Assembly (NCBI GenBank): GCA_963925035.1
Contig: CAWUSK010000031.1
Span: 1 to 64,000 of the forward strand
DNA from: UBA4466 sp963925035
GTDB taxonomy: Bacteria; Bacteroidota; Bacteroidia; Flavobacteriales_D; Crocinitomicaceae
Direction of reading: 5' to 3'
DNA length: 64,000 nucleotides
Made by a program: the position numbers and the translations under genes. The stretch's first letter is position 1; every line of letters starts with the position of its first letter. Of this stretch, positions 1 through 8,051 are shown piece after piece. Under the pieces are notes generated by a model. The model had not been told where the DNA came from. It ran no database searches and saw nothing but the letters and a program-made list of their open reading frames with translations.

Positions 1-18
1 ATCCGAAATGTTTCGGAT
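1..18. other. Short inverted repeat upstream of rplT
   Basis: Two 7-base arms around a tetraloop pair perfectly (ATCCGAA and TTCGGAT). No T-run follows, so it is not a clear intrinsic terminator. It could be the end of a structure in the infC-rpmI-rplT leader or spacer, since rplT normally follows rpmI, but rpmI is not visible in this window. Function is unknown. Confidence 0.3.
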
Positions 19-103
19 TCATACAGGTTTATTTAAATAACCAAGTAACGAGTAACTAAACCATCTGTGATAGTGATGTACTCTTTATTAAAAACTTAAA
101 ATT

Positions 104-451
104 ATGCCAAGATCAGTAAATCACGTTGCTTCAAGAGCACGTAGAAAAAATTTGATGAAGCTGTCTAAAGGTTACTTTGGACGCAGAAAAAATGTTTGGA
201 CTGTAGCAAAAAATGCGATCGAAAAAGGTCTCGTTTATGCTTACATCGGACGTAAACAAAAGAAAAGAAACTTCCGCGCATTGTGGATCACGCGTATTAA
301 CGCTGGTGCACGTATTCACGGAATGAGCTATTCTCAATTCATGGGACTTGTTAATAAAAGTGACATGGAACTAAACCGTAAAGTACTTGCGGATTTAGCA
401 ATGAATCACCCAGAAGCTTTTACAGCTGTGGTTAACGAAGTCAAAAAATAA
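104..451 (+). CDS. rplT: 50S ribosomal protein L20
   Basis: Bacterial ribosomal protein L20 binds 23S rRNA directly and is needed early in 50S subunit assembly. The 115-residue product has the normal family length. It shows the basic N-terminal helix rich in Arg and Lys (residues 1-60, including GYFGRRKN and GRKQKKRNFRALWI) and the globular part with RINAGARIHGMSYSQFM. The ATG at 104 gives the conserved MPRSVNHVASR start. In most bacteria it follows infC and rpmI, which would lie just before this window. A strong intrinsic terminator directly downstream marks the end of the operon. Confidence 0.98.
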   Translation: MPRSVNHVASRARRKNLMKLSKGYFGRRKNVWTVAKNAIEKGLVYAYIGRKQKKRNFRALWITRINAGARIHGMSYSQFMGLVNKSDMELNRKVLADLAMNHPEAFTAVVNEVKK

Positions 452-473
452 ATTACATTTAACTCTTTATAGC

Positions 474-507
474 AAAACGCCTCATCGATGATGAGGCGTT
501 TTTTTTT
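474..507 (+). terminator. Intrinsic terminator after rplT
   Basis: An 11-bp perfect stem (AACGCCTCATC with GATGAGGCGTT) around a 3-nt loop is followed by an unbroken T-run. A-tract bases before the stem would also make it work on the other strand. Confidence 0.95.
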
Positions 508-548
508 GTATATTTAATTCACAATTATGATTGAATGTCTTCCTGCCA

Positions 549-1330
549 ATGAAAGCTAGCTATTCCCTTCTATTCTTTATCCTCTTGACTATTTCAAATC
601 AATTAGCAAATGGGCAAACTACGCACAATAAGAGTTCGAAAGAAATTGACTCATTAATCAAAAAGGCATCTAACAAAAATTATCTTGATATCAAGAAATC
701 ATTTTCACTGCTTAATCAAGCGTTGGAGCTTGCTGAAAAAACTAACAATTACGACAAGGAAATAACGGTAATAAATGAGATTAGTCGATTTTCATTAACC
801 TACCGCCATGATTTACAAGAAGCGAAATGATACGTCGATAGAATAAAAAGAATAATTCAAAAAACGAATAACAACCCTAAATACCTTGCTGATTACCATA
901 ACGCATTAGGAGTTATTTACTTTAATAATAGGACAGACAGGTAAAAAGCATGCAAAGAAATAAGAGTAGCCATTTCTATTTTAGAAAAAACCAATTTAAA
1001 ACTTAATAAAAATCACCTTAACAATTACGGAATAGCTCTTTGGACAGAAAAAAGGTACCCGGAATCATTAAAGTACCTTAAACTTTCATTAGCCAACTAT
1101 CTAAGTGAAAATCCAGAAGATATTCATAATGATTTTGCTAAATGATCACCATGAACATCGGAATTTGTTATTCCTATTTGAAACAATCAGACAGTTCGGA
1201 ATTTTACCTAAAGAAATGTCTAGATTTTGCGCTTGATAAAGGCACACCAGCTAGTATTTACAAAAGTTACACGTACCCCGCAGTGTTTTATCAAGAAGCC
1301 GGAAGAAATGAACTGTTTGTTGTTTCATAG
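549..1330 (+). pseudogene. Decayed secreted TPR-repeat protein gene
   Basis: The frame begins with a signal peptide (MKASYSLLFFILLT, ending NGQ) and continues into helical repeats that look like tetratricopeptide repeats (KSFSLLNQALELAEKTNNYDK; ESLKYLKLSLANYLSENPED). It is broken by in-frame stops at 828-830 (TGA) and 942-944 (TAA) and by a one-base shift near 1140, after which a different frame continues with another repeat (SEFYLKKCLDFALDKG) to 1330. Homologous proteins in Bacteroidota often carry a C-terminal kinase or LuxR-type domain, but nothing of that kind survives here. The ATG at 531 is also open, but the signal peptide starts at 549. It is very probably non-functional. Confidence 0.75.
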
Positions 1331-1661
1331 CGGCCATTGCATTTGCCAAGTCCGTAAAAAACACAACTGCATCAAACCTTTGGTATTATTGAACTGAATA
1401 GAAGTTGTTGCGACTTGGGAGTTAACACTAAAGTGAATATTCCCAATAAAGTAAATGTAGATTTCATAAGCCTTGGATTTAATAGTTGAGACTAAAGTAA
1501 TCATCGAAATAACTTTAGAAATTGATTTTTCACTAATTAGAAACAAATCTATACAAGGCTGAACAAAAGACTAAACATTTCACAGTCAATTATACACCTT
1601 TGAATCAACGAAGTGTAATATTTATGACTATTAATTCAATTAAAACTGCACATCTCTATAC
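1331..1661. other. Non-coding remnant region, no gene seen
   Basis: This stretch between the decayed TPR gene and the dnaK terminator has stops in all frames and no family-like protein segment. It is probably the eroded 3' part of the TPR gene, but no recognisable similarity remains. Confidence 0.4.
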
Positions 1662-1693
1662 AAAAAAAGGCGATCAACTAAGACCGCCTTTTT
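1662..1693 (-). terminator. Intrinsic terminator of dnaK
   Basis: AAAAAGGCG pairs with CGCCTTTTT around a 12-nt loop. Read on the minus strand, directly after the dnaK stop, the stem ends in a T-run. The symmetrical A and T tracts make it potentially bidirectional. Confidence 0.85.
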
Positions 1694-1711
1694 ATTTATT
1701 ATATAAAAAAA

Positions 1712-3613
1712 CTATTTTTTCTCTTCCACTTCTTCAAAGTCAACATCAGTTACTTCGTCTTGTGGATTTGCTTCAGTTTCAGAAGATGCTCCTGCATCAC
1801 CGCTTCCTGCATTTGCAGCATTGTACATTTCTTCAGATGCTGCCTGGAATACTTGGTTTAATTTCTCCATTGCTGGCTCTAAATTCTCCATATTCTTCGC
1901 ATCGTATTCTTTTTTCAATTCAGTCAATGCATCTTCAATTGGTTGTTTTTTATCAGCTGGGATTTTATCTCCGTACTCTTTCAATTGACGTTCAGTTTGG
2001 AAAATCAATGAATCAGCTTTATTGATAGTTTCAACTTCCTCTCTCATTTTGTTATCCGCATCTGCATTTGCAACCGCTTCAGCTTTCATTTTTTCAATTT
2101 CAGCTTCAGACAATCCTGAAGAAGCTTCAATTTTAATTGATTGCTCTTTTCCAGTTCCTTTGTCTTTTGCAGAAATATTCATGATACCATTTGCATCAAT
2201 GTCAAATGTCACTTCAATTTGTGGCATTCCTCTTTGCGCTGGTGGAATATCTGTTAATTGAAAACGACCTAACGTTTTGTTATCCGCAGCCATTGAACGC
2301 TCACCTTGTAATACGTGAATATCTACAGATGGTTGGTTGTCTGATGCTGTTGAGAATACTTCTGATTTCTTCGTAGGAATCGTTGTATTTGCCTCGATCA
2401 ATTTTGTTAAAACACCACCCATTGTTTCAATACCTAATGATAATGGAATAACGTCTAACAACAATACATCTTTTACTTCTCCTGTTAATACACCACCTTG
2501 AATAGCAGCTCCAATTGCAACAACCTCATCTGGATTCACTCCTTTAGAAGCTTCTTTTCCGAAGAAATTTTTCACTGCATCTTGAATAACTGGGATACGT
2601 GTAGATCCACCAACCAAAATAACTTCATCAATATCTTTAGTTGTTAATCCTGCACTTTTCAATGCTGAACGACAAGGTGCGATAGTTCTTTCAACGATAG
2701 AAGCAATTAATTGCTCAAATTTTGAACGTTGTAATGTTCTTACTAAGTGTTTTGGCACACCGTCAACTGGCATGATATAAGGCAAGTTGATTTCAGTTGA
2801 AGTTGTAGAAGAAAGTTCAATTTTCGCTTTCTCTGCTGCTTCTTTCAACCGTTGTAATGCCATTGGATCTTTTGTCAAGTCCAATCCTTCATCACTTTTA
2901 AACTCTGCTGCTAACCAATCAATGATTGCATTATCAACATCATCTCCACCTAAGTGAGTATCTCCATCTGTAGATAATACTTCAAATACTCCATCTCCTA
3001 ATTCAAGGATAGAAACATCGTGTGTACCTCCACCGAAATCAAATACTACAATTTTCTGATCGATTCCTTTTTTGTCTAATCCATAAGCCAAAGCTGCCGC
3101 TGTAGGCTCATTGATAATACGCTTGATTGTCAAACCAGCAATTTCACCTGCTTCTTTAGTTGCTTGACGTTGTGAATCGTTGAAGTATGCAGGAACAGTA
3201 ACAACCGCTTCTGTAACTTCATGACCTAAGTAATCTTCAGCTGTTTTCTTCATTTTTTGAAGAATCATTGCTGAAATTTCTTGTGGTGTATATTTTCTGT
3301 CGTCGATTTCAACACGTGGTGTATTGTTATCTCCTTTAACTACTTTATAAGGTACTCGACCAATTTCAGATTTTACTTCGTCAAAAGTAGAACCCATAAA
3401 ACGTTTGATCGAATAGATTGTTTTAGTAGGGTTTGTAATGGCTTGACGTTTCGCTGGATCACCAACTTTACGCTCTCCTCCATCAACAAACGCTACAATT
3501 GAAGGCGTTGTTCTCTTCCCTTCAGAGTTCGAGATTACTACTGGCTCATTTCCTTCCATTACTGAAACGCATGAGTTTGTAGTACCTAAATCAATTCCAA
3601 TTATTTTTCCCAT
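1712..3613 (-). CDS. dnaK: Molecular chaperone DnaK (Hsp70)
   Basis: ATP-driven cytoplasmic chaperone that works with DnaJ and GrpE, both encoded about 18 kb away. The 633-residue product has the Hsp70 layout: the N-terminal ATPase starts GIDLGTTNSCVSVMEG, with VVTVPAYFNDSQRQATKEAG and the phosphate-binding VFDFGGGTHDVSILE. The substrate-binding domain follows, then a helical lid and an acidic tail ending in DVDFEEVEEKK, typical of Bacteroidota. The frame is open 16 codons further upstream, but ATG 3613 gives the canonical MGKIIGIDLGTTNS start. The upstream region carries the sigma-54-like element and TGACA repeats described separately. It ends at an intrinsic terminator and stands alone, not with grpE/dnaJ. 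Confidence 0.98.
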   Translation of the reverse strand: MGKIIGIDLGTTNSCVSVMEGNEPVVISNSEGKRTTPSIVAFVDGGERKVGDPAKRQAITNPTKTIYSIKRFMGSTFDEVKSEIGRVPYKVVKGDNNTPRVEIDDRKYTPQEISAMILQKMKKTAEDYLGHEVTEAVVTVPAYFNDSQRQATKEAGEIAGLTIKRIINEPTAAALAYGLDKKGIDQKIVVFDFGGGTHDVSILELGDGVFEVLSTDGDTHLGGDDVDNAIIDWLAAEFKSDEGLDLTKDPMALQRLKEAAEKAKIELSSTTSTEINLPYIMPVDGVPKHLVRTLQRSKFEQLIASIVERTIAPCRSALKSAGLTTKDIDEVILVGGSTRIPVIQDAVKNFFGKEASKGVNPDEVVAIGAAIQGGVLTGEVKDVLLLDVIPLSLGIETMGGVLTKLIEANTTIPTKKSEVFSTASDNQPSVDIHVLQGERSMAADNKTLGRFQLTDIPPAQRGMPQIEVTFDIDANGIMNISAKDKGTGKEQSIKIEASSGLSEAEIEKMKAEAVANADADNKMREEVETINKADSLIFQTERQLKEYGDKIPADKKQPIEDALTELKKEYDAKNMENLEPAMEKLNQVFQAASEEMYNAANAGSGDAGASSETEANPQDEVTDVDFEEVEEKK

Positions 3614-3661
3614 GATACTGTTTACTTTATTATTTAATCCTTTTTGTTTGATTTGGTTCAT

Positions 3662-3677
3662 TCAATGATTATGCCAA
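3662..3677 (-). promoter_or_regulatory. Sigma-54-like heat-shock promoter element of dnaK
   Basis: On the minus strand the sequence is TTGGCATAATCATTGA, 49 nt before the dnaK ATG. Sixteen bases starting at TGGCA (3661-3676) are identical to the element before htpG, and TTGGCA-N6-TTGA also precedes grpE. The spacing of GG to GA (10 nt between) matches the -24/-12 layout of sigma-54 promoters (GG-N10-GC), with GA in place of GC. Sigma factor assignment is inference. Confidence 0.65.
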
Positions 3678-3698
3678 GGCAAAAAAGTACCGTTTTCA

Positions 3699-3712
3699 TG
3701 ACAAATATGACA
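3699..3712. promoter_or_regulatory. TGACA direct repeat upstream of dnaK promoter
   Basis: Two TGACA units (3699-3703 and 3708-3712) lie 21 nt upstream of the TTGGCA element. At grpE and htpG a TGACA-N3-TGTC-type inverted repeat lies 11 nt upstream of the same element, so here the site is one helical turn further and in direct orientation. This is a likely binding site for an activator or repressor. Confidence 0.5.
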
Positions 3713-3732
3713 GAATTGCCATAGTATAGAGG

Positions 3733-3772
3733 AAAAACTGACGTAAAAACAACCGTCAAAATGTCAGTTTTT
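3733..3772 (-). terminator. Probable terminator after the M23 peptidase gene
   Basis: AAAAACTGAC (3733-3742) and GTCAGTTTTT (3763-3772) form a 10-bp stem with a 20-nt loop. Read on the minus strand just after the peptidase stop it ends in five T. It also contains TGTCA/CTGAC units like those at the dnaK site, so it could have a regulatory role instead. Confidence 0.55.
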
Positions 3773-3778
3773 TAAATT

Positions 3779-4750
3779 TTAATCCATTGCTTGATGTGAG
3801 TTTTCACTCATCTGAAGCAATTGTTCGAACTGTTCTGGAGTCAAATCCGAATGGTAATAACCAATAGGGTTTACTTTTTCTCCATTCACTTCCACTTCGT
3901 AATGAAGGTGCGGACCAGTTGATTTACCTGTCGACCCTACAAGACCAATTAACTCTCCTCTCTTTATCTTTTGACGAAGCTTCACTTTAAAGGCACTTAA
4001 ATGAGCATAACGTGTTTTGTATCCGTAACCGTGATTAATAATAATACAATTTCCATATCCCCATTTTTCTCGCTCAATCACTTCAACAAAACCATCGCCA
4101 GTAGCGTAAACATCAGAACCGGAATCTGCAGTGAAATCCATTCCTGTATGCTTTTGAACTGTTTTATAAATCGGATCAATTCTGAAACCAAATCCCGAAA
4201 TTTTCCTTTTTAGATCTATATTTCGAACAGGCTGAATTGCAGGAATGGAACTTAGTAATTTATCTTTATCTTTGGCAAGCTTTAACAATTCTCTAAAGGA
4301 CATACTTTGAGCATTTAATCTTCGCTCAAGTTTATCCATTTGTTCAGAGGTAGCTAGCAATAACGCTGCGTTTGATAACTTGGACAAATACTCGTATCGA
4401 TCACTTCCTCCTGCTCCCATTGTCCTTAATTCTTCAGGGAAGTGGTCTGCATAAAGCGCTGCTCGATATAAATCTTCATCCCTGCTTTGCAAGACATCGA
4501 GGACTTCATTCACCAACTTCATGTCATTTTGTAAGCGATTCAGTTCACGTTCATTTTCAAGCAATTCTGATTTTAATTCCTTTTCTTTTGGGGAGTCTAT
4601 TCTTCGAGCAATAACAACTGCCAATAGCAGGCCTAAAACTAAACTTGGAGCGATCCATAACAAAACACGCAGCACTCTTTTCCAAGCGCCAATTTCAACT
4701 TTATCATAAGACAAGGTCGCTGGATTATATTTAAATTTTTGTTTTGACAC
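3779..4750 (-). CDS. Membrane-anchored M23 family metallopeptidase
   Basis: Probable peptidoglycan endopeptidase of the M23 (lysostaphin/LytM) family. The 323-residue product has a cytoplasmic N-terminus, one membrane span at about residues 25-48 and a heptad-like coiled stretch (about 55-90). The C-terminal M23 domain has the zinc ligands H201 and D205 (HTGMDF) and H283 within HLH (281-283), plus catalytic H250 (YAHLS). All key residues are present, so it should be active on the periplasmic side. In many Bacteroidota this gene is the divergent neighbour of alaS; here three genes and a pseudogene separate the two. It may help cell-wall remodelling during growth or division, which is inferred from the family. 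Confidence 0.9.
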   Translation of the reverse strand: MSKQKFKYNPATLSYDKVEIGAWKRVLRVLLWIAPSLVLGLLLAVVIARRIDSPKEKELKSELLENERELNRLQNDMKLVNEVLDVLQSRDEDLYRAALYADHFPEELRTMGAGGSDRYEYLSKLSNAALLLATSEQMDKLERRLNAQSMSFRELLKLAKDKDKLLSSIPAIQPVRNIDLKRKISGFGFRIDPIYKTVQKHTGMDFTADSGSDVYATGDGFVEVIEREKWGYGNCIIINHGYGYKTRYAHLSAFKVKLRQKIKRGELIGLVGSTGKSTGPHLHYEVEVNGEKVNPIGYYHSDLTPEQFEQLLQMSENSHQAMD

Positions 4751-4804
4751 AACGCGAAGATAAGAGTAAAATATGTTTAGAATTGTTAATTAAACTTAGA
4801 GAAT

Positions 4805-6325
4805 TCACTTCAGCCGAACCATTGCATCATTTACAAGTGATTTTTCAACTTCATCCATAATGTAATATTTGATCGCTACTTGGTCAATTTTCGCCTTAAA
4901 AGACGCTGACTCATCAAATCCAGAATAGTTTCCAAACAATCCAATTATTGCTGTGTTTGAAGGGTTTTCATCAAGTTCATGAAACACCATATACCGGAAC
5001 TCGTTGGTGCGCTCTTTCTCACTAAAATATGTTCCTGGGATGGATCGTCCAAACAGATAATTCCACTTCCATTGCAAAACAGGATCAGTAATAAATACTG
5101 CTTTAATTTTTCTTGATTTCACCTCATGATACAATTCTGTTATTGTGTTAACCTCATTCACATTAACAAAGTACCAATCGCGTTTCATTTCCCTTGCTGA
5201 GATTAATCCTAGCGTATAAATAAATATCAGACCAACAAGTACACTAAATCTGTTTTTCATGTCATCTCCGTGAATTACCGCATAAATAAAAAGAAAGAGA
5301 ATCCCTGTAAAAAAGCCCAACCAATAGCGAGGAGAATATAGAGACACTGAAGAAATTAGAAAAACAGAAAGCAAAAGACATACAACCATCAATAACACAA
5401 CTCGTCGATGTTGTTTATGTGATTTTAAATAAAATTGAAGAATATAAAGTACCAGCAATACCAATGAAATCAATAGCAATACAAACCACCACGTTGAAAT
5501 AGGTATGTTCATTGTGAAAAAGAAGAAGTTGGAATACCCATATATCATTCCCTCTGATTGAATCGCTAGGTTTTCAAATTGTTCGGCGTCAAAAAAGACA
5601 GATTTCGGAGCAGACCAAACAGTTTCATTTGCTCCAAAATAGTGAAGAGTAACAATTAGCAGGGCGGAAAGAAAAATAAATACAATTAGCTTTTTGAAGT
5701 TGACTTTAATCGGAATCATCCAATTGATCAAGAAAGGAAGAATTGGAATAAAAAGTAACGGTTGCGATTCATACGCAACGACAGAAATGAGAGAAGAAAT
5801 CATTACCCACTTCCAATTCATTTTTTTTAATAGAGTGATATAAAACAAAATTCCAAAACACATAAATGCGGTCACATAACCTCCTCGAACCATTCCTCCC
5901 CATAAAAACCAAGTTGGAGATAATAGCAACAAAGTCAAGCAAAAAACAGAAATAATCTTAGACGTATTCGTTTCTACTAACGCTTTCCAAACGAACGTAA
6001 GTCCAATTGAAAAAAGCAACAATCCGCCTAACCTCAATGCCCAAATTCCGCTACCAATTAACTTGATAAAAAAAGCGGTGGAAACAACCTCTAGCGAAGA
6101 AAAGCCGTAATTCTGTCCATAAAAATAAAGTGGAAGCCCCTTTCCAAGTAAAAAGTCTTGCGCCATAATACCAAGAATCCCTTCGTCTCCATCAAAGAAA
6201 AAGTCGTTGGATAAAAAATGTGGAAGTCGCACGAGAATACTGGCACAAAAAATTGCCAATAAAACAAGAATAAATGAAGCCGTATTTTTAACCTTTAATT
6301 TCACTCGTTTCTCTTGGTCAATCAT
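4805..6325 (-). CDS. Polytopic membrane protein, GT-C glycosyltransferase-like
   Basis: Predicted integral membrane protein with roughly ten or more hydrophobic spans and a soluble C-terminal stretch of about 110 residues. The first extracytoplasmic loop has an acidic DGDEG motif followed by QDFLLGKGLPLYF, as seen in GT-C (GT39/PMT or ArnT-like) enzymes that use polyprenyl-phosphate sugars. Substrate cannot be told. A GTG at 6355 opens the frame further upstream, but it overlaps a perfect -7 box (TATCTTTG, 6355-6362), so ATG 6325 is the better start (506 residues). It diverges from the mscS gene; the promoters of both lie in the 76-bp gap. Confidence 0.65.
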   Translation of the reverse strand: MIDQEKRVKLKVKNTASFILVLLAIFCASILVRLPHFLSNDFFFDGDEGILGIMAQDFLLGKGLPLYFYGQNYGFSSLEVVSTAFFIKLIGSGIWALRLGGLLLFSIGLTFVWKALVETNTSKIISVFCLTLLLLSPTWFLWGGMVRGGYVTAFMCFGILFYITLLKKMNWKWVMISSLISVVAYESQPLLFIPILPFLINWMIPIKVNFKKLIVFIFLSALLIVTLHYFGANETVWSAPKSVFFDAEQFENLAIQSEGMIYGYSNFFFFTMNIPISTWWFVLLLISLVLLVLYILQFYLKSHKQHRRVVLLMVVCLLLSVFLISSVSLYSPRYWLGFFTGILFLFIYAVIHGDDMKNRFSVLVGLIFIYTLGLISAREMKRDWYFVNVNEVNTITELYHEVKSRKIKAVFITDPVLQWKWNYLFGRSIPGTYFSEKERTNEFRYMVFHELDENPSNTAIIGLFGNYSGFDESASFKAKIDQVAIKYYIMDEVEKSLVNDAMVRLK

Positions 6326-6354
6326 AGATAAACCTATGAATAGTTGAATCTTCA

Positions 6355-6362
6355 CAAAGATA
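6355..6362 (-). promoter_or_regulatory. Bacteroidota -7 box, GT-C-like gene
   Basis: TATCTTTG on the minus strand matches TAnnTTTG exactly and lies 29 nt before ATG 6325. It rules out the GTG at 6355 as the translation start. Confidence 0.6.
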
Positions 6363-6366
6363 CTAT

Positions 6367-6374
6367 TATCTTCG
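6367..6374 (+). promoter_or_regulatory. Probable -7 box of mscS
   Basis: TATCTTCG differs from TAnnTTTG at one base and lies 27 nt before the mscS ATG. The same octamer is found before the NUDIX gene (63461-63468, minus strand). Confidence 0.45.
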
Positions 6375-6401
6375 CAACGAAAATTAAAACGACAAATTAC
6401 A

Positions 6402-7460
6402 ATGATGGATTTTCTAAATCAAACATTTTACGGAAACAAAATAAGTTCATGGGCAATATCGTTTGGTATATTAGTTGGAGCGATCGTAATCGCAAAGATA
6501 TGTTACTGGGCTATTGGTAAATACGTTAAAAAGTTAACTGCAAAAACAAAATCAAATTTAGATGACTTACTAGTGGATAAATTGGAAGAACCAATTGTTT
6601 ATGCAATTGGTATTCTTGGTTTTTATTGGGGGTTTCAACGATTGACTTTTGGTGATAATATCGATGGCTTTTTCGCACATGTTTTTACGTTTATTTTCAC
6701 GTTAAATGTGACTTGGTTAATTGTAAGAACAATTGACGCAATAATTGTTGAGTATCTATCTCCTATGATTTCTAAATCAGACAGTGATTTGGATGATCAA
6801 CTACTACCATTGCTGCGGAAATTATTTAAAATCATATTATGGAGTTTAGGTATTGTCATTGGTTTAAATAATGTTGGATTTGATGTCGGTGCCGTAATTG
6901 CAGGACTAGGAATTGGAGGTCTGGCACTTGCCTTGGCAGCACAAGATACGGTTAAGAACATTTTTGGTGGAATAATGGTTTACGTAGATAAACCATTTAA
7001 AGTAGGTGATCGAATTAAAATCCATGGTTACGATGGATTTGTAGAAGAAGTTGGAATTCGAAGCACACGAGTAAGGACCTTAGAAGGTCGATTGGTAACT
7101 TTACCAAACGCGCATTTCAGTGACGAAGCAGTTGAAAATGTAACCTTAGAACCGTCAAGAAAAGTGGTGACAAACTTAGGATTGACCTATGAAACTACTC
7201 CTGAAAAAATGGAGCTTGCCATAAAAATCTTAGAAGAAATAACTGATAATTGCGAAGATTTAGAGGAGAATAGACTCATTACATTTAATAATTGGGGAGA
7301 TTTCTCAATGGGGATTTTATACATCTATTATATAAAACCTACATCGGATATTTTTAAAACTCAAACGCACATCAATATGGAGATCTTAAAACGATTCAAC
7401 TCAGAAGGTCTTGATTTTGCATATCCGACACAAATGATTTATAAAAAGGAAGTTAAATAA
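6402..7460 (+). CDS. Small-conductance mechanosensitive channel (MscS family)
   Basis: Inner-membrane channel that opens under membrane tension to release solutes on osmotic downshock. The 352-residue product has N-terminal transmembrane helices. The pore-lining TM3 is glycine/alanine rich (GAVIAGLGIGGLALALAAQDTVKN). The beta domain follows (KPFKVGDRIKIHGYDGFVEEVGIRSTRVRT...GRLVTLPNA), then an alpha/beta C-terminal domain. Length suits the shorter MscS/YnaI-like members. Two ATG codons stand in tandem at the start; the first is used here. It is divergent from the GT-C-like gene. The next gene downstream is a frameshifted remnant, so the transcript is probably monocistronic. Confidence 0.93.
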   Translation: MMDFLNQTFYGNKISSWAISFGILVGAIVIAKICYWAIGKYVKKLTAKTKSNLDDLLVDKLEEPIVYAIGILGFYWGFQRLTFGDNIDGFFAHVFTFIFTLNVTWLIVRTIDAIIVEYLSPMISKSDSDLDDQLLPLLRKLFKIILWSLGIVIGLNNVGFDVGAVIAGLGIGGLALALAAQDTVKNIFGGIMVYVDKPFKVGDRIKIHGYDGFVEEVGIRSTRVRTLEGRLVTLPNAHFSDEAVENVTLEPSRKVVTNLGLTYETTPEKMELAIKILEEITDNCEDLEENRLITFNNWGDFSMGILYIYYIKPTSDIFKTQTHINMEILKRFNSEGLDFAYPTQMIYKKEVK

Positions 7461-7996
7461 TTGACAATGAATAATGAATAATGAAAAAATGCAATACTCA
7501 TTTGAAAACAATGCTCTAAAACTGTCAGTTAAAAAATCTCCTTTTTTTATTAGAGGAACATTTTACTTATGTACTTTAATTGCAATTTCAATCCCAATTT
7601 TCATGACCTATAATATTATATCTTCTAGAGAGGGTTTAAAATTCGGTTACTTTTTGGTGTTTTACTTTCAGGTTTAATTTTCCTTTATTTATTAAGAGTT
7701 GCTTTATGGAATACATTTGGAACAGAAACCATAAAATTTGACACTAACATGATCTATTATGAAGCAGACTATGGATGGTTTAAAGACGGTAAAAAGTCCA
7801 TTGATAATCAAACTATAACTCTCAGCATTCATCCAATTGGATATGAAGAAGATAAAGCAGGGGTATTAATTATCAGTAACCATAAGAATCAAATCAACTG
7901 CTCTTCAAAAATTCCCTTTGATGAACTAAATATTATTATTAATAAACTCAATCAAAAATTAATAATTCAATAATTGTCAATTTTACATTGTCAATT
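7459..7996. repeat. Inverted repeats flanking the broken small membrane gene
   Basis: AATTGACAATG at 7459-7469 recurs in inverted form as CATTGTCAATT at 7986-7996. A further AATTGTCAA lies at 7972-7980, and the left copy runs into tandem AATAATG units. The repeats bracket almost exactly the frameshifted gene at 7474-7973. They could be ends of a small inserted element or simple A/T-rich intergenic repeats. Confidence 0.4.
7474..7973 (+). pseudogene. Frameshifted small membrane protein with PH-like tail
   Basis: Two reading frames together describe one protein of about 166 residues. The first part (7474-7677) gives a cytoplasmic start, SPFFIRGTFYLCTLIAISIP and one span. The second frame, entered around 7640-7660, gives a second span (LLSGLIFLYLLRVALWNTFG) and a soluble domain ending NKLNQKLIIQ at 7973. 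The switch is explained by loss of one T in the GGTTAC stretch, since GGTTTACTTTTT would restore one frame. The layout, two spans then a small beta-rich domain, recalls PH-like membrane proteins, but no family was recognised. It could be a sequencing error rather than a true lesion. Inverted repeats flank it. Confidence 0.6.
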
Positions 7997-8013
7997 ATCA
8001 ATTAATAATAAAG

Positions 8014-8021
8014 TACATTTG
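8014..8021 (+). promoter_or_regulatory. -7 box of alaS
   Basis: TACATTTG is a perfect TAnnTTTG match 30 nt before ATG 8052. It lies inside the open upstream extension of the alaS frame and so excludes the earlier start at 7974. Confidence 0.65.
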
Positions 8022-8051
8022 CAGAGTTACAAAACGATTTTACGCACACAA

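Noticed and set aside
131..337. ORF antisense to rplT
   Set aside because: Lies entirely within a certain ribosomal protein gene and has no family-like sequence.
2022..3502. Several ORFs on the plus strand over dnaK
   Set aside because: Shadows of the dnaK coding frame; low-complexity or unlike any protein family.
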